Positions 1 to 5,463 of a stretch of 6,635 nt of DNA are shown piece after piece. This stretch comes from an uncultured Clostridia bacterium (lineage in GTDB: Bacteria > Bacillota > Clostridia > Oscillospirales > Acutalibacteraceae): contig CALWKP010000134.1 of NCBI GenBank assembly GCA_944381295.1, forward strand, positions 1 through 6,635, given 5' to 3'. The position numbers and the translations under genes were made by a program. The notes beneath the pieces were generated by a model. That model saw only the letters and a program-made list of their open reading frames with translations. It was not told the DNA's origin and did not search any database. The stretch's first letter is position 1, and each line of letters begins with the position of its first letter.

Positions 1-1501
1 CGGCAAGGGCCTTAAGCGCAGTGCCCGCGGCATTGTTCGCATCGGTCACATAGTTGGGCGCGTCCTTGTAAGCGGCATACGTGACGGGGTCGCTCGCATA
101 AAGCTCGGGCCAGTTGTTGCCGGTGTCGTGCTGATACTGCCCAACCCCGATCGCTTTCGGGTCGATCTTTACCAGCTCTGCCAGCGGGTCCTGTAACCTC
201 CGCGCAATCGATACCGCGCTGCGCAGCGTGACATCAAATTCCGGGAACTCCTGTGCCGCCAGCTTCGACGCCGAATACACCGACGCTCCTGCTTCACTGA
301 CCACCATGTATTTTACGCCGTCCATTTCCGCAATCACATCTGCGGTAAATTGTTCTGTTTCTCGCGACGCCGTCCCGTTCCCAATGGAAATCACCTGGAC
401 GCCATGTTTCCGCATCAGATCAGCCAGGATTTTTTTCGCTTCTTCCGCGCGCGCCTTGGAATGCGTCGGATAAATCACTCCGGTATCCAGCACCCGTCCT
501 GTCGGGTCCACCACCGCTACCTTGCATCCTGTCCGGTATCCCGGGTCCAGGCCCATCGCGACTTTTCCCTTTACCGGCGGCTGCATCAACAGCTGACGCA
601 GATTCACCGAAAACACCTTGATCGCCTGTTCTGCCGCGTCATCTGTCAACTGCGAACGGACTTCGCGTTCAATCGCCGGGAAAATCAGCCGGTCATAGGC
701 GTCGTCTGCCGCCTCCTGCACCAGTTCCCCGCACCGCGACCCATTTTTCACACAGGTTGATTCCACAATCCGTAAACCGCGTCCCCGGTCCAGCTCCACC
801 CCGGCTTTCAGCATCCCTTCCCGCTCTCCGCGGTCAATTGCCAACACCCGATGCGGCTGTACCTTCGTCAGCGGCTGGCTGAATTCATAATACTGTGCAT
901 AGACCGAATCCTGCTCCGGGTCCGACGCCTTGGAATACAGCGTCCCCTGCGCCATCGTCACCACGCGCAGGCGTTTCCGTATCCCCGCATCGTCCGATAT
1001 CGTTTCCGCAAGGATATCTTTTGCCCCTTGCAGCGCGTCATCTACCGTTTCTACCCCACGCTCCGCATCGACATACTGTTCCGCCAACTCTTCCGGCACA
1101 ACCGCAGAATCCTGTTCCCAAATTGCCTGCGCCAGAGGCTCCAATCCCTTTTCCCGTGCAACAGACGCCCGGGTCCTCCTCTTCGGCCGGAATGGCCGGT
1201 AAACGTCGTCGATCTCCGAAAGCGTTGCCGCCGCCTGCAATGCCTGCGCCACTTCTTCAGTAAGGTTTCCGGTCGCTTCGATCAGCCCCGCCACCTCTTC
1301 CCGGCGCTTTTCCAACGAGCGCAGGTATTCCAGACGTTCCGCAATATCACGCAGCGTCTGATCGTCCAGCGAACCGTGCGCTTCCTTCCGGTAACGCGCG
1401 ATAAACGGGATGGTATTCCCTTCGTCGATCAGTTCGATCACTTTTTCAATCTGCCAGTTTTTCAGCTGAAACTGGCCCGCCAAGGTAGTTACAAAATCCA
1501 T
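1..1501 (-). CDS. tex: Tex transcription accessory protein, N-terminal 459 residues, then unrelated tail (partial)
   Basis: Tex is a cytoplasmic nucleic-acid-binding protein, normally about 700-780 residues: an N-terminal helical region, a YqgF/RNase H-like domain, helix-hairpin-helix repeats and a C-terminal S1 domain. The ATG at 1501 is preceded by GGAGG at 1506-1510 with a 5-base gap. Seen: the Tex N-terminal signature (IPFIARYRKEAHGSLDD, about residues 26-42), the DDVYRPFRPKRRTRA segment near 98-112, and the YqgF region with GLDPGYRTGCK (317-327), IGNGTASRETE (373-383), SEAGASVYSASK (402-413) and DPKAIGVGQYQHD (447-459). The helix-hairpin-helix and S1 domains should follow. Instead residues 460-500 (bases 1-124) do not look like Tex and use different codons: all 3 prolines are CCC, against none of 17 before. 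No stop occurs before the edge. It lies 26 bases downstream of a membrane acyltransferase gene, probably in the same operon. The Tex identity is firm; the tail is suspect. Confidence 0.93.
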   Translation of the reverse strand, partial: MDFVTTLAGQFQLKNWQIEKVIELIDEGNTIPFIARYRKEAHGSLDDQTLRDIAERLEYLRSLEKRREEVAGLIEATGNLTEEVAQALQAAATLSEIDDVYRPFRPKRRTRASVAREKGLEPLAQAIWEQDSAVVPEELAEQYVDAERGVETVDDALQGAKDILAETISDDAGIRKRLRVVTMAQGTLYSKASDPEQDSVYAQYYEFSQPLTKVQPHRVLAIDRGEREGMLKAGVELDRGRGLRIVESTCVKNGSRCGELVQEAADDAYDRLIFPAIEREVRSQLTDDAAEQAIKVFSVNLRQLLMQPPVKGKVAMGLDPGYRTGCKVAVVDPTGRVLDTGVIYPTHSKARAEEAKKILADLMRKHGVQVISIGNGTASRETEQFTADVIAEMDGVKYMVVSEAGASVYSASKLAAQEFPEFDVTLRSAVSIARRLQDPLAELVKIDPKAIGVGQYQHDTGNNWPELYASDPVTYAAYKDAPNYVTDANNAAGTALKALA

Positions 1502-1505
1502 GATA

Positions 1506-1510
1506 TCCTC
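1506..1510 (-). promoter_or_regulatory. Ribosome binding site of tex
   Basis: On the minus strand the sequence reads GGAGG-ATATC-ATG, a consensus Shine-Dalgarno site five bases from the start at 1501. It lies in the short gap after the stop codon of the upstream gene (1528-1530), which supports both the chosen Tex start and co-transcription. Confidence 0.8.
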
Positions 1511-1527
1511 CAAGATAAAAAATACAC

Positions 1528-2319
1528 TCAGGAAAATTGTCCTATCAGCCACATGACCAGCCATGCGATCCCGTAAATCACCGGCTGATGCACAATATAC
1601 AAAATCAGTGCATGACGCCCCATCCAGGAAAGCGGCGGAATGTGCGAACGATAGGTGAACGCCGGGAACCGACCGTCAGCAGCAAAGCGGCCGAACAGAG
1701 TTCCAGCGAAAAAGACAAAAATCCAGGGGAGCAGCGGAAAGTAATCCGCGGACCGGAACGTGCTGGTCGTAATCCCCAACGGGAACAGCCACTCCTGTTG
1801 ATAAAGAACTTCCGGAAGCATCCATCGAAACGGTCCAATTCCCAGATAGCCAGAGCCGATCCCCATGGTCAGGAGATATCCCAACACGCAGACAATCACC
1901 CAAATCCAGGAAAATCCAAGACGATCGGTTCCTCTCTTGATGAGCCCGAAAAGGATCATACAAATGGACAGGAAATGCAGGATCCCGAACACGATGATTT
2001 CTTCGGGAACAGCAAGCGCTGTAACAACCGTCACCGCAAGGGCGACCGCCAGCAATTTGAATCCCCGCTTCAAATTGGACCGCGAAAGGTCGGACGAAAT
2101 CCCGGAAATAAAAATAAACAATCCGGCAAACCAGGGTTCCGCGGGCATAAAAAAGCGGAGCAAGATAAGTCCCCAATCGATAGAAAACAAGTATGCGAGA
2201 GTATAGAACGCATGGTAAAAGATCATGCAGAGGACCGCGAAACCGCGCAGCTCGTCCATAAAGTGGATACGGCCACGACGGATGCCGCCGGAACGCAGTA
2301 CAGGCATAGATTCAGGCAC
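1528..2319 (-). CDS. Seven-helix membrane protein, heparan-alpha-glucosaminide N-acetyltransferase-like (DUF1624)
   Basis: A 263-residue integral membrane protein. Seen: a short basic N-terminus, then DELRGFAVLCMIFYHAFY (22-39) with a membrane-embedded His36. Further hydrophobic segments lie near 60-75 (ending FISGISSDLSRS), 86-104, 109-127 (FGILHFLSICMIL), 136-155, 192-210 (DYFPLLPWIFVFFAG) and 233-259. The last contains MGRHALILYIVHQPVIYG with His244. The RG-x-n-His opening, the FISG-S, FGILH and DYFPLLPW blocks and the LYIVHQP ending match the bacterial HGSNAT catalytic domain family (DUF1624), and relate it loosely to other membrane acyltransferases. Family members are thought to move acetyl groups across the membrane onto sugars; the substrate here is unknown. 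The start is GTG at 2319, chosen because AAAGGAG sits nine bases upstream; the first in-frame ATG (2307) is too far from it. It ends 26 bases before tex, suggesting an operon. Confidence 0.8.
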   Translation of the reverse strand: MPESMPVLRSGGIRRGRIHFMDELRGFAVLCMIFYHAFYTLAYLFSIDWGLILLRFFMPAEPWFAGLFIFISGISSDLSRSNLKRGFKLLAVALAVTVVTALAVPEEIIVFGILHFLSICMILFGLIKRGTDRLGFSWIWVIVCVLGYLLTMGIGSGYLGIGPFRWMLPEVLYQQEWLFPLGITTSTFRSADYFPLLPWIFVFFAGTLFGRFAADGRFPAFTYRSHIPPLSWMGRHALILYIVHQPVIYGIAWLVMWLIGQFS

Positions 2320-2322
2320 AGC

Positions 2323-2337
2323 GGAAAGCTCCTTTCC
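2323..2337 (-). promoter_or_regulatory. Ribosome binding site inside a small hairpin, upstream of the GTG start
   Basis: On the minus strand, AAAGGAG (2329-2335) lies nine bases before the GTG at 2319. The same bases form a perfect six-base stem with a three-base loop: GGAAAG-GAG-CTTTCC. Part of the Shine-Dalgarno sequence is in the stem and the rest in the loop, so with the GTG start translation of the membrane protein may be held low. The hairpin is seen in the sequence; its effect on expression is inference. Confidence 0.5.
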
Positions 2338-2416
2338 CGTTTGTCGCTATCCACATTTTTTCACGGCAAGGAAGCAAAAACTTGTCGCAAAAAAGCGGGT
2401 GCAAAACAGCAACAAT

Positions 2417-2459
2417 GTATGGTATCATTTTAGTAAAGAAGTATGGTACTTATTATACT
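2417..2459. promoter_or_regulatory. Divergent control region: repeated GTATGGTA and short palindromes, possible operator
   Basis: GTATGGTA occurs at 2417-2424 and again at 2441-2448, a 24-base period (a little over two helical turns). The second copy lies within AGTA-TGG-TACT (2440-2450), and AGTAT (2440-2444) pairs with ATACT (2455-2459). Possible plus-strand -10 boxes here are TATTAT (2451-2456) or TATCAT (2423-2428), neither with a good -35 box. The position between divergent genes, next to the minus-strand promoter, suits a regulator site. No regulator family is recognised. Confidence 0.3.
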
Positions 2460-2480
2460 GGATTCGGAGGGAAAATACAA
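2452..2480 (-). promoter_or_regulatory. Sigma-70-type promoter for the membrane protein-tex operon
   Basis: Read on the minus strand this is TTGTAT (plus bases 2475-2480), a 17-base spacer, then a perfect TATAAT (2452-2457). Transcription would start near 2445, giving a leader of about 125 bases before the GTG at 2319. The -35 box overlaps the first base of the divergent gene's ATG and the spacer covers that gene's ribosome binding site, so the two genes share control DNA. Assignment is by consensus only. Confidence 0.55.
2466..2471 (+). promoter_or_regulatory. Ribosome binding site of the thioesterase-phosphatase fusion
   Basis: GGAGGG followed eight bases later by ATG at 2480. The reading frame stays open upstream as far as 2225, but nothing resembling a ribosome binding site or family homology was seen there, and that stretch overlaps the divergent gene. 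This site therefore fixes the start at 2480. Confidence 0.8.
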
Positions 2481-3529
2481 TGAACGATGGCAAAATCGGA
2501 CAAACTGCGGTGAGAGAACTTGTGGTGACAAAGAAAGATTTGGCATGTGCGGTAGGCAGCGGCAGCGTGGAAGTATTTGCGACGCCGATGGTAGCAGCGA
2601 TCATGGAAGGCGCTGCGGCAGATCTCGCGCAGACATTCCTGACGGACGAGTTTACAACAGTAGGATCAAAGATCAGCATGGAACATCTGTGCCCCACTGT
2701 AGAAGGGGTAACGGTCCGCGCGGAGGCGGAACTCGTGGAAACAGACGGACGGAAATATCAATTTGTGCTGCGGGCATACGACAACGCGGGGATGATCGCA
2801 CGCGGAGAACATGAACGGGTGAGCGTACGGCGGGAAAGCTTTTTGAAAAAAGCGGCGGCACGTTCTGAAGTACCCGCTCCGAAATATAAGGCAGTATTGT
2901 TTGATCTCGACGGGACGCTGACGGAATCACATCCCGGTGTCATCAGCGCGGTCAAGGAAGCGCTGGACCGGATGGGAATCCCGGCACCGGAAGACAGCAT
3001 CTTGAAAAAGTTTGTAGGGCCGCCGCTGCAATGCAGTTTTGCGGAATACTGCGGAATGACACCGGATCAATGTGAAGCGGCAGTTGATATTTTCCGTGAG
3101 ACCTATCCGAAGAAGGGTGCGTTTGAGAACTCGGTATTTGAAGGGATGCACGAACTTTTGAAGGATTTGCAGGCCCGGGGGATCAAGACTATGGTAGCAA
3201 CGTCGAAAGCGGAAAGTGCCGCAAAGATCATCCTGGATTATTTTGAGTTATCCCCAGTGATCGATTATTTAGCGGGCGCGCGGGAGGACCAGGGCCGTCA
3301 GCCAAAATCGGAACTCATTTTACGCGGTTTGCGGAAATACCAAATCGACCCGAAAGACGCGGTAATGATCGGCGACACGCATTTTGACGCGGACGGCGCC
3401 AGAGACTCCGGTACAGATTTCATCGGGGTATTGTTTGGCTATGGGACAAAGGAAGAAATGGAAGCAAGCGGCGGAAAAAAATTCGCCGCGACCGTCGAAA
3501 AACTGCACGGGCTGCTTCTGGAAGGCTGA
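2480..3529 (+). CDS. Fusion protein: FlK-like hotdog thioesterase + HAD phosphatase (phosphoglycolate phosphatase-like)
   Basis: A 349-residue protein with two enzyme-like domains. Residues about 10-118 resemble fluoroacetyl-CoA thioesterase (FlK)-type hotdog proteins: VFATPMVAAIMEGAA (32-46), VGSKISMEHLCPT (61-73) and ARGEHERVSV (107-116). Thr35, Glu43 and His69 have the spacing (8, then 26) I recall for the FlK catalytic Thr42-Glu50-His76, so the domain looks catalytically intact. After a basic/Pro-Ala linker (about 118-135), residues 136-349 form a HAD hydrolase of the phosphoglycolate phosphatase/5'-nucleotidase-like group. Its motif I is FDLDGTLTES (Asp142, Asp144); motif II is VATSK (Thr241); motif III is Lys276; motif IV is MIGDTHFD (Asp299, Asp303). 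A helical cap lies between motifs I and II. Free-standing versions of each domain are well known; one chain carrying both is unusual. Probable activities are acyl-CoA thioester hydrolysis and Mg-dependent phosphomonoester hydrolysis, perhaps in metabolite clean-up. True substrates are unknown. Confidence 0.87.
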   Translation: MNDGKIGQTAVRELVVTKKDLACAVGSGSVEVFATPMVAAIMEGAAADLAQTFLTDEFTTVGSKISMEHLCPTVEGVTVRAEAELVETDGRKYQFVLRAYDNAGMIARGEHERVSVRRESFLKKAAARSEVPAPKYKAVLFDLDGTLTESHPGVISAVKEALDRMGIPAPEDSILKKFVGPPLQCSFAEYCGMTPDQCEAAVDIFRETYPKKGAFENSVFEGMHELLKDLQARGIKTMVATSKAESAAKIILDYFELSPVIDYLAGAREDQGRQPKSELILRGLRKYQIDPKDAVMIGDTHFDADGARDSGTDFIGVLFGYGTKEEMEASGGKKFAATVEKLHGLLLEG

Positions 3530-3779
3530 GCGGAATTTCCGCAAATTCTGGAAAAAGGATTTTTGGGGTGAGCTTTCCAGATTGCGGCTGGCCGAGGGAA
3601 ATCACCTTGGTTTCCGTCTATTGCTCTTGCGGGAATTTAAATTCCTACCGGGAGGCTGCTCAGCTTTTTTTCTGGCGTGAGCTTGTAGATACCTCTACCT
3701 GACTGACGGGATTGTTTGATCCTGCCTCTCCGGCGGGCAAAGATCAAGGCTTTCCCCTTGTGCTCAGGCCGCACAGGCC

Positions 3780-3827
3780 CATCCTTTTGACGGCAAAAGG
3801 ATGCAAAACCGCCGGGGAGTTCCCCGG
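3780..3827. repeat. Paired perfect inverted repeats, candidate dispersed intergenic repeat
   Basis: Two exact hairpins lie eight bases apart. The first is CATCCTTTTG-ACGG-CAAAAGGATG (3780-3803). The second is CCGGGGA-GT-TCCCCGG (3812-3827), followed by GACCCCCG. This pairing (an A/T-cored stem, a short A-rich link, a GC-rich stem) resembles intergenic repeats I recall from Ruminococcaceae-type genomes. That recollection cannot be verified here. No T-run follows, so neither is a typical terminator. Confidence 0.4.
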
Positions 3828-3982
3828 ACCCCCGCTAACAGCTTCTTGCAATGGGGTCATTTTTCACCTGTTTGTGCCGCTCATTTTTTGACCCCGTGCG
3901 GAATGGTGAGAATCGTCAGCTTTCCGCCAATGTTGGCAGGGGATCAAAAAAGCAGTCGCTTTAGGGATGTTTTGGGGAATTC

Positions 3983-4003
3983 ATGCGCGCCTCCGGCGCG
4001 CAT
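3983..4003. repeat. GC-rich perfect hairpin
   Basis: ATGCGCGCC-TCC-GGCGCGCAT is an exact nine-base stem with a three-base loop. It is not followed by a T-run on either strand and sits inside the palindrome-rich noncoding region. Its function is unknown. Confidence 0.5.
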
Positions 4004-4176
4004 CCCAGGCGCAGGGTACTGCCAAAGAAATCACCGCGCAGCCGCCCGAGAGAAAAAACGAGCTCCCGGGGGAAAAGCGCGGGCGCAAAATTAATTTTTC
4101 TCTGATAGCTAAGCGGAGGTCACGCCGCGTGCGCGACTTGCTGACCGCAGGTCCGTCCCGTCCTCCATTCTATGAG

Positions 4177-4207
4177 GAGGGCAAAAGCATTTTTTGCTTT
4201 TGCCCTC
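4177..4207 (+). terminator. Strong hairpin, probable rho-independent terminator
   Basis: A perfect 13-base stem, GAGGGCAAAAGCA paired with TGCTTTTGCCCTC, with a five-T loop (4190-4194). It is followed by a T-rich but interrupted tract (TCTTGTTTGTATCTT, 4206-4220) on the plus strand. It is the first good terminator after the thioesterase-phosphatase gene, though about 650 bases from its stop, so it may instead end a transcript that starts inside the noncoding region. The minus-strand side lacks a T-run. Confidence 0.6.
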
Positions 4208-4221
4208 TTGTTTGTATCTTC

Positions 4222-4296
4222 AGCAGCCTGCAACAGGCTTGTCAACGACGGCGTCAGCCGTTCATTTTATCGTTGACAAACCTGTTGTGGGCTGCT
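4222..4296 (+). repeat. 75-base imperfect inverted repeat (27-base arms)
   Basis: The left arm is 4222-4248 and the right arm 4270-4296; 24 of 27 positions are complementary. The 21-base loop holds a smaller stem, CGGC-GTCA-GCCG (4249-4260). In plus-strand RNA two of the three imperfect positions become G-U pairs (4229:4289 and 4230:4288), leaving only one mismatch (4238:4280). Minus-strand RNA would have two mismatches and one G-U. This favours a plus-strand transcript, possibly a second terminator, a regulatory RNA or a miniature transposon. The right arm also contains a perfect TTGACA (4273-4278) without a good -10 box. Confidence 0.6.
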
Positions 4297-4386
4297 ACCT
4301 TTTCTGTCAAATTCCAAAAAGGAACCGCCTGCTCTTATCCTCACCCGCAAACGACAAGCCTTTCTCATCGTCGTTGTACGGAAGTG

Positions 4387-4415
4387 TTTACTTTTCGGAC
4401 AGGCCGCGGTATACT
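4387..4415 (+). promoter_or_regulatory. Sigma-70-type promoter of the amidohydrolase gene
   Basis: TTTACT (4387-4392), a 17-base spacer and TATACT (4410-4415) give 4/6 and 5/6 matches to consensus at ideal spacing. Transcription would start near 4422, leaving a leader of about 28 bases that contains the ribosome binding site. This supports the start at 4450 rather than an upstream extension of the open frame. Confidence 0.6.
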
Positions 4416-4434
4416 GAACTATAGAAAGTTTTAC

Positions 4435-4441
4435 AGGGGGG
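4435..4441 (+). promoter_or_regulatory. Ribosome binding site of the amidohydrolase
   Basis: AGGGGGG lies eight bases before the ATG at 4450. The frame remains open upstream to 3967, but that part crosses the promoter and both large hairpins and shows no amidohydrolase homology. This site therefore decides the start. Confidence 0.75.
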
Positions 4442-4449
4442 CTTCAACG

Positions 4450-5253
4450 ATGCAGGCGTTAAAAATTGCCGACGCGCATGCGCATATTTTTCCTGGAGCG
4501 ATTGCTTCGAAGGCCAAAGACAGTATCGGCAGGTTTTATCATTTACCGATGTATACCACGGGATTCCCCCATACTCTTGTGGAAGAAGGCCGAAAGATCG
4601 GTGTTTCCAAATATTTGGTATGTTCCGCAGCAACCACTCCGGAACAAGTCCATTCCATCAACGATTTTATTGCGCGGAAATGCCGGGAATATCCGGAATT
4701 TGTGGGGTTTGCGACCCTGCATCCGCACATGGAGGACCCTTTTGCAGAAATCGACCGTGTTTTAGGGATGGGATTAAAAGGAATCAAATTTCATCCGGAT
4801 TTCCAGCAATTCAACGCAGACGATCCTTCTATGCTGCCGGTATACCGACGGATTGCACAGTCTGGATTACGGGTATTGTTCCACGCGGGAGACGATCGTT
4901 ACGACTTTTCTCATCCTTCCAGGATTCATCGCGTTGCGGAAGCTGTGCCGGAATTATGCTGTATCGCCTCCCATTTCGGAGGATACCGCAATTGGGACCA
5001 GACCAACACCTATCTGGACCTGCCCAACGTGTATTTTGATACATCCAGCAGTTTATTCACCCTGGAAAAGAGCGAAGCACGCGAACTGATCGCGCTGTTT
5101 GGCCCGGAACGCTTTATGTTTGGCACGGATTTCCCGATGTGGTCCCATACGGAAGAGTTACAACGGTTTTTGGCTCTGGAGCTTCCGGAAGCTGACCGCG
5201 ATCAAATTTTGTATAAAACCTTTGAAAAAGTACTAGATGTAAAAATCGAATAA
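4450..5253 (+). CDS. Amidohydrolase-2 family metal-dependent hydrolase
   Basis: A 267-residue, apparently complete cytoplasmic TIM-barrel enzyme. Seen: the metal-binding HxH at the end of strand 1 (IADAHAHIFP, His10 and His12); GIKFHPDFQQF (111-121, His115); LFHAGD (143-148, His145); IASHFGG (172-178, His175); and FGTDFPMWSH (224-233, Asp227), the terminal metal-ligand aspartate. This order is that of the amidohydrolase-2 family, which includes ACMSD-like decarboxylases and many hydrolases of unknown substrate. The length is at the short end for the family but all key motifs are present. There is no signal peptide or membrane segment. It has its own promoter and terminator, so it appears monocistronic, and the neighbours give no clue to its substrate. 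Hydrolase or decarboxylase chemistry is inferred from the family only. Confidence 0.88.
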   Translation: MQALKIADAHAHIFPGAIASKAKDSIGRFYHLPMYTTGFPHTLVEEGRKIGVSKYLVCSAATTPEQVHSINDFIARKCREYPEFVGFATLHPHMEDPFAEIDRVLGMGLKGIKFHPDFQQFNADDPSMLPVYRRIAQSGLRVLFHAGDDRYDFSHPSRIHRVAEAVPELCCIASHFGGYRNWDQTNTYLDLPNVYFDTSSSLFTLEKSEARELIALFGPERFMFGTDFPMWSHTEELQRFLALELPEADRDQILYKTFEKVLDVKIE

Positions 5254-5264
5254 CCCCTCAAACA

Positions 5265-5304
5265 ATGGGCCTGGTTCATGCTGAAAGACACGAACCAGGC
5301 CCAT
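5265..5304. terminator. Hairpin terminator between convergent genes
   Basis: A perfect 13-base stem, ATGGGCCTGGTTC (5265-5277) paired with GAACCAGGCCCAT (5292-5304), extended by two more pairs after one mismatch. It begins 11 bases after the amidohydrolase stop. Neither side has a proper T-run (plus side CTTATAATATTC, minus side TGTTTGAGGGG), so efficiency is uncertain. Its place between converging genes suggests it serves both the amidohydrolase and the beta-mannosidase. Confidence 0.6.
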
Positions 5305-5330
5305 CTTATAATATTCAAGACATATTATAC

Positions 5331-5350
5331 AAATAGTTGAACAACTGTTT
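5331..5350. promoter_or_regulatory. Imperfect 20-base palindrome, possible operator
   Basis: AAA-t-AGTTG-aa-CAACT-g-TTT is symmetrical at 16 of 20 positions about its centre. It lies in the gap between the convergent amidohydrolase and beta-mannosidase genes, next to the A/T-rich CATATTATAC. No promoter of a recognised gene adjoins it, so a regulatory role is speculative. Confidence 0.2.
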
Positions 5351-5463
5351 CCGCTGAATGAAAAGTGGGGTATATTTCCTTGGCAAGCTTTATTTTCTAA
5401 CCGCAAATAACGCTTTCTCCCGATGCTTTTCCATCGCTGTCATCGAGGTTACTCCCTTATCTC

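Larger units (their letters stand above)
3530..4449. other. Long noncoding stretch rich in short inverted repeats
   Basis: About 920 bases with no reading frame that resembles a known protein or has a good ribosome binding site, until the amidohydrolase promoter. It holds many exact inverted repeats. They are GCGGAA-t-TTCCGC (3530-3542), the 14-base palindrome GGAATTTAAATTCC (3632-3645), GTAGA/TCTAC (3685-3698), TTGATC/GATCAA (3716-3747), a 10-base stem (3780-3803), a 7-base stem (3812-3827), GGGGTCA/TGACCCC (3853-3895), GCCAA/TTGGC (3926-3937), a 9-base stem (3983-4003) and AGAGAAAAA/TTTTTCTCT (4049-4103). The two largest, at 4177-4207 and 4222-4296, are listed separately. Possible readings are a dispersed repeat family, remnants of mobile DNA, or a structured RNA; the sequence alone does not decide. 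Confidence 0.6.

Noticed and set aside
851..1576. Long plus-strand open frame opposite tex
   Set aside because: The translation is rich in Arg, Phe and Leu without domain features; it is the antisense shadow of the well-supported tex frame.
1537..2433. 298-codon plus-strand open frame opposite the membrane protein
   Set aside because: Its highly polar, low-complexity translation mirrors hydrophobic codons on the other strand; the minus-strand frame has membrane helices and family motifs.
2225..2479. Upstream extension of the thioesterase-phosphatase reading frame by 85 codons
   Set aside because: It overlaps the start of the divergent membrane protein gene, has no ribosome binding site, and gives a low-complexity basic peptide unlike thioesterases; GGAGGG before 2480 gives a clear start.
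3653..3672. Possible terminator ending in a seven-T run (GCTG-CT-CAGC then TTTTTTT)
   Set aside because: The stem is only four bases with a two-base loop, too weak to support a terminator call.
3801..4094. 97-codon plus-strand frame in the noncoding stretch
   Set aside because: No ribosome binding site and no recognisable motif, and several hairpins lie within it; probably chance openness in GC-rich DNA.
4273..4301. Promoter using the perfect TTGACA in the long inverted repeat
   Set aside because: At 17 bases spacing the -10 position reads TACCTT, a 3/6 match; the TTTACT/TATACT pair nearer the gene is better.
3967..4449. Upstream extension of the amidohydrolase reading frame by 161 codons
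   Set aside because: The extension runs through two large hairpins and the promoter, shows no homology, and begins with no ribosome binding site; the HxH strand that opens this family starts right after the ATG at 4450.
5390..5443. 17-codon minus-strand frame (MTAMEKHREKALFAVRK) just after the beta-mannosidase, with AGGGAG eight bases upstream
   Set aside because: Too short to judge, no family resemblance; a reasonable Shine-Dalgarno sequence alone is weak evidence. It would be worth keeping only if conserved in relatives.
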